The notes under the pieces are model-generated. The model saw only the letters and a list, made by a program, of their open reading frames with translations, was not told the DNA's origin and made no database searches. DNA of 14,221 nucleotides from assembly GCA_043800975.1 (NCBI GenBank), contig JAZDMK010000004.1, positions 1-14,221 on the forward strand. Direction: 5' to 3'. This document shows, one piece after another, positions 7,609 to 14,221 of the stretch (position 1 is the first letter of the stretch; each line of letters opens with the position of its first letter). The stretch is from JAZDMK01 sp043800975 (lineage in GTDB: Bacteria; Bacteroidota; Bacteroidia; Bacteroidales; JAHJDW01). Position numbers and translations under genes: made by a program.

Positions 7609-7617
7609 TTTAATTTG
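7609..7617 (+). promoter_or_regulatory. Possible -7 element upstream of the zinc-ribbon gene
   Basis: TTAATTTG (7610-7617) matches the -7 consensus TAnnTTTG at all but its second base. The nearest TTG upstream (7593-7595) is only 14 bases away, too close for a normal -33 element. The 112-base gap between the caspase and zinc-ribbon genes suggests that a promoter exists here, but this match is weak. Confidence 0.3.
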
Positions 7618-7639
7618 TACTACACGAACACGAAAATCA

Positions 7640-8755
7640 ATGAGCGAATTTGACGAAAAAACAGAAGCAACCAACCAGGAGTTGAAATGTTGCAATTGCG
7701 CAGCTATACTGCATTACAGTCCGGGAACAACCAACCTGAAATGTACCTATTGTGGTGCTGATAATCCGATTATTGTTTCGGATGAAAAAATAGAAGAACT
7801 TGATTTTACGTCTTTTCTGAACGAACAATATAAAAAAGAAGATACTGTTGAAGTAATTAGTGTGAAATGCACTGTATGTGCTGCGCAAACTACTTTGCAG
7901 CCCAATGTTACGGCATCGGATTGTCCGTATTGCTCTTCGCCACTGGTTGTCAGCAGTGGAAGTGCCAATAAAATTGTTAAGCCTAAATCACTTCTCCCTT
8001 TTAAAATTGATCGTAAGCAAGCGATTGATTCATTTAAAAACTGGGTCAGGAAATTATGGTTTGCACCTAGTAATCTGAAAAAATATGCGTCCCTGGAAAA
8101 AATTAATGGTATTTATATCCCTTACTGGACATACGATACAGATGCACACACGCAGTATTCAGGAAGAAGAGGGGATTACTATTATGTTACAGAAAATTAT
8201 ACGACTACCGAGAATGGTAAATCGGTGACCAAAACCAGACAGGTTCGTCACACGCGCTGGACTCCTGTTAGCGGGAACGTTCAGGATGTGTTTGATGATT
8301 TGCTTGTAAATGCCAGCAAGTCGCTTCCGGAAAAATACGTTCGAAAGCTCGAGCCCTGGGATTTGGCGAATCTTTCTCCTTTTGATGAAAAATTTCTGAG
8401 TGGTTTTAAAGCAGAATCTTATCAGATGGATGTGAAAGAAGGTTTTGATATTGCCAAAACGATTATGGATCCTGTTATTCGTGCTACAATCAAAAAAAAT
8501 ATTGGCGGCGATGAACAGCAAATTAATTCCATGAGTGTAGATTATCGCAGCATTACTTTCAAACATATTTTATTGCCACTCTGGATCAGCTCCTATATAT
8601 ACAATAAAAAAGTATATAGGTTCCTGGTGAATGCCCGAACAGGTGAAGTTCAGGGTGAACGCCCTTACAGTTTCTGGAAAATTTTCTTCTTCGTGCTTTC
8701 TATTATCGGTGTTGGTGTTGGTATCTATTTCCTGACACAGTATTTTGGTAAATAA
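7640..8755 (+). CDS. Double zinc-ribbon protein with C-terminal membrane anchor (YdjG-like)
   Basis: The 371-residue protein begins with two zinc ribbons. The first uses C17-x2-C20 and C35-x2-C38; the second uses C77-x2-C80 and C95-x2-C98. A linker with FLNEQYKKED sits between them. A long soluble region follows, with PKSLLPFKIDRKQAIDSFKN (115-134) and INGIYIPYWTYD (155-166), typical of 'TFIIB-type zinc ribbon' proteins often misannotated as primosomal protein N' or a helicase; no helicase motif exists here. One transmembrane helix lies at about 345-367, leaving most of the protein in the cytoplasm. In B. subtilis the similar YdjG works with YdjH to bring the SPFH protein YdjI and PspA to the membrane. 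The SPFH protein at 4298-5407 makes a similar partnership plausible here. No pspA or ydjH homologue is in the window. Confidence 0.84.
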   Translation: MSEFDEKTEATNQELKCCNCAAILHYSPGTTNLKCTYCGADNPIIVSDEKIEELDFTSFLNEQYKKEDTVEVISVKCTVCAAQTTLQPNVTASDCPYCSSPLVVSSGSANKIVKPKSLLPFKIDRKQAIDSFKNWVRKLWFAPSNLKKYASLEKINGIYIPYWTYDTDAHTQYSGRRGDYYYVTENYTTTENGKSVTKTRQVRHTRWTPVSGNVQDVFDDLLVNASKSLPEKYVRKLEPWDLANLSPFDEKFLSGFKAESYQMDVKEGFDIAKTIMDPVIRATIKKNIGGDEQQINSMSVDYRSITFKHILLPLWISSYIYNKKVYRFLVNARTGEVQGERPYSFWKIFFFVLSIIGVGVGIYFLTQYFGK

Positions 8756-8778
8756 TCACATTCATATCTTAAAAAGTA

Positions 8779-8786
8779 TATATTTG
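8779..8786 (+). promoter_or_regulatory. -7 promoter element of the MORN-variant gene
   Basis: TATATTTG is a perfect TAnnTTTG element, 20 bases before the ATG at 8807. No clear TTG -33 element is found at the usual distance, so only the -7 half is supported. Confidence 0.55.
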
Positions 8787-8806
8787 CAACATTAAAAATT
8801 AAAAAA

Positions 8807-9703
8807 ATGAAACGCACAATTTTAGTATTAACAATGGTTTTAATTTCTGCATGCATGTTTGCACAGAAAGTAGAAGTAGTCAACGGAGATACACTGAACA
8901 AAACGGATTTGAAGGGAATGAAGACGGGCAAGTGGAAGGAAGTTATCGGTTCACTTACGTTTGAAGGAAACTACGTCAACAACATGAAAGATGGATTGTG
9001 GGTAGCGCATCATTCTAACGGAATGCTCGGGCAGGTAGAAAATTATGTGAACGGTGTGAAGCATGGCATTTTCGCTACAATTGATCAGAATGGTTATTTT
9101 GTAGAAGAAAAATATTATGTAAAAAATGTGCAGGATGGCCCTCATAAAACGTATACTGCTGGTGGTCGTTTGAATAATGAAGTAACATATAAAAATGGTG
9201 TTCTTCATGGCCCTCGTAAGATTTTTTATGATAACGGAAAACCACAGGAAGAAGCACTCTTTATGGGTGGGCAGCGTTCCGGTTCAACGAAATGGTTTGA
9301 CTATGCCGGAAATCTGGCTTGTGAATACACCTATAAAAATGGCTTATTTGAAGGTCCTCAGAAAACCTATGACTCAAAAAACGGAATTCAACTGACCGAA
9401 AAATACTTTGTCAACAATCTGGCAACAGGAGATTATTATGAATACTTTCCAATCAAATCAGAAAAACCCATTGTGAAAGTAAAAGGGCAGTTTGCCAATG
9501 ATAAAGAAACAGGCGACTGGATTGAATTTACGGAAGACGGACAACAATCTAAAATCACAAAATACAAAGAGGGTAAAGTTGTAAAAGTTACGAATATAAA
9601 AGTGAAACCCGTGGTTAAGCCTGTAACAACAACCGACCCCGTTAAAACGACAACAGAACCGGTTAAAACAGATGCAAAAAAACCGATTGAAAACAAAAAA
9701 TAA
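8807..9703 (+). CDS. Exported MORN-variant (YwqK-like) repeat protein
   Basis: The 298-residue protein has an N-terminal export signal ending MFAQ (19/20). ISAC at 13-16 also fits a lipobox, so it may be a lipoprotein; the two cannot be separated by eye. Residues about 36-258 hold successive repeats of about 20-24 residues built on a 'NG..G.W..Y...G......Y.NG...G' scheme, for example MKTGKWKEV, MKDGLWVAHHSNG, VKHGIFATIDQNG, VQDGPHKTYTAGG, VLHGPRKIFYDNG, LFEGPQKTYDSKNG and ETGDWIEFTEDG. This matches MORN_2/YwqK-type proteins. The tail (about 259-298) is Lys/Thr/Pro-rich with VKPV, DPVKTTTEPVKT units. Databases often call such proteins 'toxin-antitoxin system YwqK family antitoxin'; no toxin partner is present and the protein is exported, so I do not use that name. 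Its function is unknown. Confidence 0.85.
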   Translation: MKRTILVLTMVLISACMFAQKVEVVNGDTLNKTDLKGMKTGKWKEVIGSLTFEGNYVNNMKDGLWVAHHSNGMLGQVENYVNGVKHGIFATIDQNGYFVEEKYYVKNVQDGPHKTYTAGGRLNNEVTYKNGVLHGPRKIFYDNGKPQEEALFMGGQRSGSTKWFDYAGNLACEYTYKNGLFEGPQKTYDSKNGIQLTEKYFVNNLATGDYYEYFPIKSEKPIVKVKGQFANDKETGDWIEFTEDGQQSKITKYKEGKVVKVTNIKVKPVVKPVTTTDPVKTTTEPVKTDAKKPIENKK

Positions 9704-9734
9704 ATTTTGAACTTTTATTAGCCGGGAAGTAAGG

Positions 9735-11198
9735 ATGAGTAAGTTGGAGCAGTATTTTTCAAAATTCCGGAAAAACATTATCGGAATCAATCAGGAATAC
9801 GAAACGCCCTATGGTAAAAAGAAAATGATTTATGCCGATTGGGTGGCCAGCGGACGTTTGTACAAACCCATCGAAGATAAAATTATTAAAGAAATAGGAC
9901 CCTTTGTAGGCAATACGCATTCTGAATCTACTGATACCGGTAAAGCCATGACGCTGGCTTATCACCGTGCAAAAGAAATAATCAAAGCGCATGTGAATGC
10001 ATCCAAAGATGATGTAATTATTACTGCAGGATTTGGTATGACTGCGGTTATAAACAAAATGCAGCGCATGATGGGGTTGAAATTTTGCGGACGATTAACG
10101 GAAAGCGGTTGTCTGGATAAAAATAAAAAACCGGTTGTATTTGTTACGCATCTGGAACACCATAGTAATCATACCTCCTGGTATGAAACTAGCGCCGATG
10201 TTGTTGTATTGGAACCAGATAAAGACATTCTGGTTGATCCTTCCCATTTGGTGGAAGCACTTATAAAATACAAAGACCGTCCTCTGAAAATCGGATCTTT
10301 TTCGGCCTGTTCCAATGTTACCGGAATCATGCCGCCCATTCACACACTGGCTAAGATAATGCATGAACATGGTGGTTTTTGCTTTGCCGATTATGCAGCC
10401 TCTGCACCTTATGTGGAAATCAATATGCATCCCAAAGATCCGATGGAGAAACTGGATGCTGTGTTTCTGTCGCCACACAAATTCCTCGGCGGACCGGGCA
10501 CTTCCGGTGTGATGGTGTTTGATGAAAATTTATATCATTGCAAGCATCCCGATCAGCCAGGTGGTGGAACCGTTGACTGGACAAACCGCTGGGGTGAGTA
10601 TAAATTTATTGATGATATTGAATTGCGTGAAGATGGCGGTACGCCCGGTTTTCTGCAAGCCATTAAAACGGCGTTATGTATTAAACTGAAAGAAGAAATG
10701 GGCGTGAAGCAGATTCATGACCGCGAGCAGGAGCTTGTGGATATTGCTTTTGCAGAACTTCCCAAGATACCCGATCTGCATATACTCGCAGATAACGTGA
10801 AGGATCGTCTGGGTATTATTTCATTTTACATCATAGGTATTCATTACAATCTTTTAATAAAATTGCTGAACGACCGCTTTGGCATTCAAATGCGGGGCGG
10901 TTGTTCCTGTGCAGGAACCTACGGACATTTTCTGCTGGAAGTGGATATACGCCATTCGAAATCCATCACGAACAAAATCAACAAAGGGGATCTTTCTTCA
11001 AAACCTGGCTGGGTAAGACTTTCACTACACCCCACTATGACCGATGAAGAACTGTATTTTGTGATTGATGCCTTGAAAAAAATCAGAAAGAACATTGACA
11101 AGTGGGAAGGGGATTATAACTATTCCAATAAAACCAATGAGTTTTATCACAAAAAGGAAAGCCACCAGATTCAGAAGATTATTGAGGGCTGGTTTTAA
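9735..11198 (+). CDS. Class V aminotransferase, cysteine-desulfurase-like
   Basis: The 487-residue PLP enzyme has the fold-type I class V layout. THLEHHSN (138-145) supplies the cofactor-stacking histidine, FADYAASAPY (217-226) the aspartate that contacts the PLP nitrogen (D219), and SPHKFLGGPGTSG (246-258) the Schiff-base lysine K249. RGGCSCAGTYGH (387-398) occupies the place of the persulfide cysteine loop of desulfurases, with C390 and C392. WVRLSLHPT (426-434) supplies the substrate-carboxylate arginine, R428. Sulfur mobilisation from cysteine is the likely reaction, but selenocysteine lyase or another C-S or C-N lyase is possible. It is longer than SufS/CsdA (about 400 residues), with an insert near 115-132 and an extended C-terminal tail. 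No SufE, SufU or Fe-S assembly gene is nearby. AAGG directly precedes the ATG. Confidence 0.88.
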   Translation: MSKLEQYFSKFRKNIIGINQEYETPYGKKKMIYADWVASGRLYKPIEDKIIKEIGPFVGNTHSESTDTGKAMTLAYHRAKEIIKAHVNASKDDVIITAGFGMTAVINKMQRMMGLKFCGRLTESGCLDKNKKPVVFVTHLEHHSNHTSWYETSADVVVLEPDKDILVDPSHLVEALIKYKDRPLKIGSFSACSNVTGIMPPIHTLAKIMHEHGGFCFADYAASAPYVEINMHPKDPMEKLDAVFLSPHKFLGGPGTSGVMVFDENLYHCKHPDQPGGGTVDWTNRWGEYKFIDDIELREDGGTPGFLQAIKTALCIKLKEEMGVKQIHDREQELVDIAFAELPKIPDLHILADNVKDRLGIISFYIIGIHYNLLIKLLNDRFGIQMRGGCSCAGTYGHFLLEVDIRHSKSITNKINKGDLSSKPGWVRLSLHPTMTDEELYFVIDALKKIRKNIDKWEGDYNYSNKTNEFYHKKESHQIQKIIEGWF

Positions 11199-11225
11199 TT
11201 GACTTTTTCTGTTTTCTCTGAATAG

Positions 11226-11244
11226 AAGATTAATCTTTTTTTTT
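11226..11244 (+). terminator. Weak possible terminator after the aminotransferase gene
   Basis: The 12-base palindrome AAGATTAATCTT (11226-11237) runs into nine T bases (11236-11244), 27 bases after the stop codon. The stem is short and AT-rich, so the call is tentative. The remainder of the 177-base gap contains the promoter element of the next gene. Confidence 0.35.
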
Positions 11245-11308
11245 AAATAATGCCTTACTCGCGGGTTCATGTTTCGTTTTTAGGAACAATTTACTAAAGA
11301 AATTTTTG

Positions 11309-11316
11309 TATATTTG
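11309..11316 (+). promoter_or_regulatory. -7 promoter element of the C25-like gene
   Basis: TATATTTG is a perfect TAnnTTTG element followed by AAC, 59 bases before the ATG at 11376. No good -33 TTG is visible about 19 bases upstream. A transcript starting here would have a leader of about 50 bases. Confidence 0.5.
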
Positions 11317-11375
11317 AACTGCTTAGTTCTTATCCCTGCCGAACATATTATTTCCAACCATTACAAAATGAAACG

Positions 11376-12938
11376 ATGAAAAAGATTCAACTTTTTGTGC
11401 TAATGATTCTGTCTTTTTGTTGTGTAAAAACATACGGACAGAATTCCGATAGTGACATTAGGGCTAAGGGCGGAGAGATGTTCAGGTTCGACCAACAACA
11501 TGCTCCCACGGATACATACACCGATTACATTAAATCTCATCCTTCCCAAAAGTTTTCTTACAACAGAACTTTCATTTCACAGCCGAGTGGTGCATCGAAT
11601 GGTCGTTATTCCATAAAAGCAATGTCGAAAATTATTGTGATTGCTGACTCTGCATTGTATTCGCAGCTAACCTTTTCTATAGACAGATACATTCAGGATA
11701 TTCAGAATGCATACAATTGCAATGCTGTTTTTGTGAAAGTCACTGGTGGAACTTATCAGAACATTAAGAATCTGATTCTGGCCGACAGCACGGATCTTGA
11801 CGGTGTCGTACTTATCGGAGATATTCCTGTCGCCTGGTATGAAATCGCAAATGACTACAATACGTATGGATATGCGCAATGGCCCTGTGATCTGTATTAT
11901 ATGGATCTTAACGGGACATGGACAGACAGTGATATAAACAGCATTTATGACACACACACAGGTGATGTAGAACCGGAAATTTTTGTCGGAAGGATAAGCA
12001 CGGCGAATATGGGAGTCCTCTTGAATGAAGTAACAGGCATGCAAAATTATCTGGATAAGGATCATGCTTTCTGGGCAGGAAACATCCCAATAAATAAAAA
12101 ATTCGGTTTGTCGTATGTTGATGAAGATTGGGTTCCTTATACCTATTTTTTCACGGACATTCAGTATCTCTACGGAGCAGCCTATTACGATTCCATAGGG
12201 CAGGATAATGCGATATTTGGCAAAACAGATTATTTAAGCCGGCTCGACAGCGCACGATACGAATTCATTCAAATTTCATCTCATTCCGATTATCTCACGC
12301 ATTATCTTACCGGCGGGTCCATTAGTTCTACCGAAATTTTTAATCTGGGACCCAAAGCGATCGGTTATAATTTATATGCCTGCAGCGCCTGCCGCTGGAC
12401 TTCCACCAATTCATCCTCTTCCAGCTGTTTTATGGGCGGGGCCTATGTTTATAATTCAAGTCCGACTTCTCTGGTTGCTGTCGGAAGCACTAAAACAGGT
12501 TCGCTTTTAGGTTTTAATTATCTGTTTCAACCTCTGGGAAACGGCGACTGCATGGGTGTAGCTCTGGTTAATTGGTGGCAAAACTATATAGGATCCTACC
12601 ATTCGAATGATGATGTATCATGGTTTTACGGGATTTCCATTATCGGCGACCCGATGATTAATTTCCTTTCGATAAACCCCACTGCATCGATTGGCAATAA
12701 TACTGAGAATGTGAAATCCTGCACAGTTTATCCGAACCCTGCCAACGAAAGAATTACAATTAAAACAATACAAAAATCTGAAATCATAATTACGGACATA
12801 AACGGGAAGTTTATTCAGAGCCTCAGTGCTAATGAAGGTACCACAACTATAGTTGTTTCAGGCTTAGCAAAAGGTGTTTATTTTGTGAGTATTCAAACGG
12901 ATGAAACTCTAACAACTGAGAAGTTTATCAAATACTAA
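11376..12938 (+). CDS. C25 (gingipain-like) peptidase homologue with T9SS sorting domain
   Basis: The 520-residue protein has a signal peptide ending TYGQ (about 19-22), a short region with no recognised prodomain (23-80), a gingipain-type domain (about 83-435) and a C-terminal type IX secretion sorting domain (about 448-520: VYPNPANERITI, then SGLAKGVYFVSI and a final KFIKY). In the peptidase domain, DGVVLIGDIP (142-151), PEIFVGRIS (200-208), ISSHSDY (300-306, candidate catalytic H303), NLYACSACRW (332-341, candidate catalytic C336 or C339) and GISIIGDPMINF (419-430) follow the C25 order. The protein is predicted to cross the outer membrane by T9SS and be anchored or released outside. It is much shorter than Porphyromonas gingipains. 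Activity is likely but not certain, because the His is followed by Ser rather than the usual Gly. An alternative ATG at 11368 is out of frame. Confidence 0.87.
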   Translation: MKKIQLFVLMILSFCCVKTYGQNSDSDIRAKGGEMFRFDQQHAPTDTYTDYIKSHPSQKFSYNRTFISQPSGASNGRYSIKAMSKIIVIADSALYSQLTFSIDRYIQDIQNAYNCNAVFVKVTGGTYQNIKNLILADSTDLDGVVLIGDIPVAWYEIANDYNTYGYAQWPCDLYYMDLNGTWTDSDINSIYDTHTGDVEPEIFVGRISTANMGVLLNEVTGMQNYLDKDHAFWAGNIPINKKFGLSYVDEDWVPYTYFFTDIQYLYGAAYYDSIGQDNAIFGKTDYLSRLDSARYEFIQISSHSDYLTHYLTGGSISSTEIFNLGPKAIGYNLYACSACRWTSTNSSSSSCFMGGAYVYNSSPTSLVAVGSTKTGSLLGFNYLFQPLGNGDCMGVALVNWWQNYIGSYHSNDDVSWFYGISIIGDPMINFLSINPTASIGNNTENVKSCTVYPNPANERITIKTIQKSEIIITDINGKFIQSLSANEGTTTIVVSGLAKGVYFVSIQTDETLTTEKFIKY

Positions 12939-12977
12939 ACGCCTACGGCACGACACAATTGAAAAAAGAAAAAAACG

Positions 12978-13002
12978 AGTTGGTTAGTACCACTACCCAA
13001 CT
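12978..13002 (+). repeat. Inverted repeat / hairpin downstream of the C25-like gene
   Basis: AGTTGGTTAGT (12978-12988) pairs with ACTACCCAACT (12992-13002), with one mismatch and a three-base loop. It lies 39 bases after the stop. A run of four T bases follows after about six bases, so it may act as a terminator, but the T tract is poor. Confidence 0.55.
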
Positions 13003-13078
13003 GAAACTTTTAGCAAGTAACTGCAAAAAATAGGGCAGCACACAACGAAAAAATGAAAGGTATTACTTCGCATGAAGC

Positions 13079-13125
13079 AGCATCTTAAGTTCGCAAGCGT
13101 AGCACAGGCAGATCGGAACGATGCT
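13079..13125 (+). repeat. Interrupted inverted repeat in the non-coding stretch
   Basis: AGCATC (13079-13084) pairs with GATGCT (13120-13125). Inside it, GTTC (13089-13092) pairs with GAAC (13116-13119), with TTAA unpaired on one side and a 23-base loop. This could be a folded RNA, a recombination site or chance; nothing in the sequence decides. Confidence 0.3.
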
Positions 13126-13183
13126 AAATAACCATTTCCTTTTTCAGTAGTTTTTTTGTTTTTCCGGCATCAAACAAATTTAT

Positions 13184-13191
13184 TACATTTG
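13184..13191 (+). promoter_or_regulatory. -7 promoter element of the last gene
   Basis: TACATTTG is a perfect TAnnTTTG element, 82 bases before the ATG at 13274. The closest upstream TTG (13156-13158) is 25 bases away, longer than usual. The implied leader of about 75 bases is the longest in the window. Confidence 0.5.
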
Positions 13192-13273
13192 TATTACATG
13201 CTTTTTATGGTAAAACATTTTTCAAAAGGGAATGTGTTGCAAGTACCCTCGAACACAGTGAAAATTCGTTAAC

Positions 13274-14221
13274 ATGTACAAAATTTACACTTTAATATTC
13301 TTATTTGTTATCAGTTCGACTTGTTTTTCACAGACTACAATTAAATTGAAAGGTCAAATAATAGATGAAAATACCAAAAACCCAATATCCTATGCTTGCA
13401 TTGGTATAATTAACAAACAAATTGGAACCTCGACAAATTCCGAAGGGAATTTCATTTTTAACGTAAGCAATAAATGTCTTAATGACTCAATCATTATTAC
13501 AGCTTTGGGTTACTATACCTATAAAATAGCAATTAAAGATTTCTCTGACAAGAAAAGTCAGGCAATTCAGCTAAAACCACAAATTTTTAATCTTTCTTCG
13601 GTCACATTTAATTCAAAAAAATTATCTGCTTTAGAAATATTGAAAAAGGCTGAAAAGAAAATCAAAGAAAATATCAATACCAATCCATACATGATAAAAG
13701 CGTATTATCGTGAGTTCCATAAAGAAGACAGTCTTTTTGCACGAGCAGCCGAAGCATCAACTACAATTTATTATGTGTATAAAAAATTTAATTATAAAAA
13801 TTTCCCAATCAGAATTGATGCTATTAGGGCAAGTGAAGATTTCAGGCAACAAAAGACAAATCTTATCAACCAAATGAGTTTTAATCTCGGCTATATACTG
13901 ACATTAGAAGTCTTCATGCAGAAATGGAATAAAATGCAATGTGATATTGACAGCATGTGTATTTATAACAACAGATTAGTATATGTAATATCAACAAAAG
14001 AAATTACAAAGGCTAAGTATAGATATCTTTACCAAACATCTGTTAATAAAGTTACCAATGAAGAAATTTCAAAAGTGATAGATTCAATCCCAAGTAAATC
14101 CGTATCTGAAACACAAGGACTATATTATATTGATGCTTTAAGTTACGCTTTTATAAAAATTGATAATTTATGGAATTTAAAGTATAATGATTTTAGTAAA
14201 ATTAAAATTTTCAACAACACT
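13274..14221 (+). CDS. Exported protein with carboxypeptidase-regulatory-like domain (3' end missing)
   Basis: The frame is open for 316 codons from the ATG to the window end, without a stop. A signal peptide (MYKIYTLIFLFVISSTCFSQ, 1-20) precedes a CarboxypepD_reg-like beta domain (about 23-105): LKGQIIDENTKNPISYACIG and GTSTNSEGNFIFNV are typical, followed by IIITALGYYTYKI. After it comes ALEILKKAEKKIKENI (119-134) and NPYMIKAYYREF (137-148), a pattern found in large Bacteroidota outer-membrane-associated proteins with this N-terminal domain, some resembling DUF5686; the rest is unrecognised. It is not clearly a TonB receptor: no plug domain follows the regulatory domain. The gene is visibly more AT-rich (many AAA, AAT, TTT, ATA codons) than the genes upstream. 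The stop lies beyond the window. Confidence 0.8.
   Translation, partial: MYKIYTLIFLFVISSTCFSQTTIKLKGQIIDENTKNPISYACIGIINKQIGTSTNSEGNFIFNVSNKCLNDSIIITALGYYTYKIAIKDFSDKKSQAIQLKPQIFNLSSVTFNSKKLSALEILKKAEKKIKENINTNPYMIKAYYREFHKEDSLFARAAEASTTIYYVYKKFNYKNFPIRIDAIRASEDFRQQKTNLINQMSFNLGYILTLEVFMQKWNKMQCDIDSMCIYNNRLVYVISTKEITKAKYRYLYQTSVNKVTNEEISKVIDSIPSKSVSETQGLYYIDALSYAFIKIDNLWNLKYNDFSKIKIFNNT

Larger units (their letters stand above)
12939..13273 (+). other. Non-coding stretch between the C25-like gene and the last gene
   Basis: No credible ORF lies in these 335 bases on either strand. The first half is richer in G and C than the gene that follows and contains two inverted-repeat structures (12978-13002 and 13079-13125). 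The second half is AT-rich and holds a -7 promoter box (13184-13191). The octamer TATTACAT occurs twice, at 13181-13188 and 13192-13199, flanking the end of that box. I see no IS ends, tRNA or clear gene remnant. Confidence 0.6.

Noticed and set aside
8159..8566. Opposite-strand open frame of 135 codons inside the zinc-ribbon gene
   Set aside because: No family resemblance or promoter is visible, and the + strand protein is continuous and convincing through the whole stretch.
7640..8755. Primosomal helicase PriA-like identity for the zinc-ribbon protein
   Set aside because: There are no Walker A or DEAD-type motifs. Only zinc ribbons and a C-terminal membrane helix are present.
8807..9703. 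Toxin-antitoxin system, suggested by the YwqK family name
   Set aside because: No toxin gene is adjacent and the protein has an export signal, so the antitoxin label is not supported.
11667..12065. Opposite-strand open frame of 132 codons inside the C25-like gene
   Set aside because: It is a shadow of a conserved domain on the + strand and carries no motifs.
13181..13199. Paired TATTACAT octamers as an operator or insertion footprint
   Set aside because: They are short, AT-rich and overlap the promoter box. Chance cannot be excluded, and no mobile element ends are visible.

Overview
This window is a piece of a Bacteroidota (Bacteroidetes) chromosome. The evidence is a run of core genes in the order usual for that phylum (rpmG, a DUF4295 micro-protein, ftsY, rimO), five perfect copies of the Bacteroidetes -7 promoter element TAnnTTTG at sensible distances from genes, and a secreted protein ending in a type IX secretion (T9SS) C-terminal sorting domain. 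All supported genes lie on the + strand. No tRNA, rRNA, CRISPR array, insertion sequence or phage gene was seen. Genus cannot be assigned; an uncultured member of Bacteroidia or a relative is plausible.

Region 1 (1-2753) is housekeeping: ribosomal protein L33 (zinc-free form), the 52-residue DUF4295 protein (absent from simple longer-ORF calls), a strong intrinsic terminator, then ftsY (signal recognition particle receptor) overlapping rimO (methylthiotransferase for ribosomal protein S12) by ATGA.

Region 2 (2754-8755) is the most interesting part, rich in envelope and stress proteins: a membrane-anchored MtfA-like (M90) zinc peptidase with extra C-terminal membrane segments; an SPFH/band-7 protein with a C-terminal GYF_2 domain and two polyproline tracts; a lipoprotein with a BamE/SmpA-like stretch; an exported caspase-fold (C14) peptidase with an intact His/Cys dyad; and a double zinc-ribbon protein with a C-terminal membrane anchor. 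The SPFH protein and the zinc-ribbon protein resemble the partners YdjI and YdjG, which in Bacillus subtilis link PspA to the membrane. I infer, without proof, that this cluster is an envelope-surveillance module.

Region 3 (8756-12938) holds individually promoted genes: an exported MORN-variant (YwqK-like) repeat protein, a cysteine-desulfurase-like class V aminotransferase, and a short gingipain-type (C25) peptidase homologue carrying a T9SS sorting domain.

Region 4 (12939-14221) is a 335-base non-coding stretch with two inverted-repeat structures, followed by the 5' part of a noticeably AT-rich gene for an exported protein with a carboxypeptidase-regulatory-like domain, cut by the window end.
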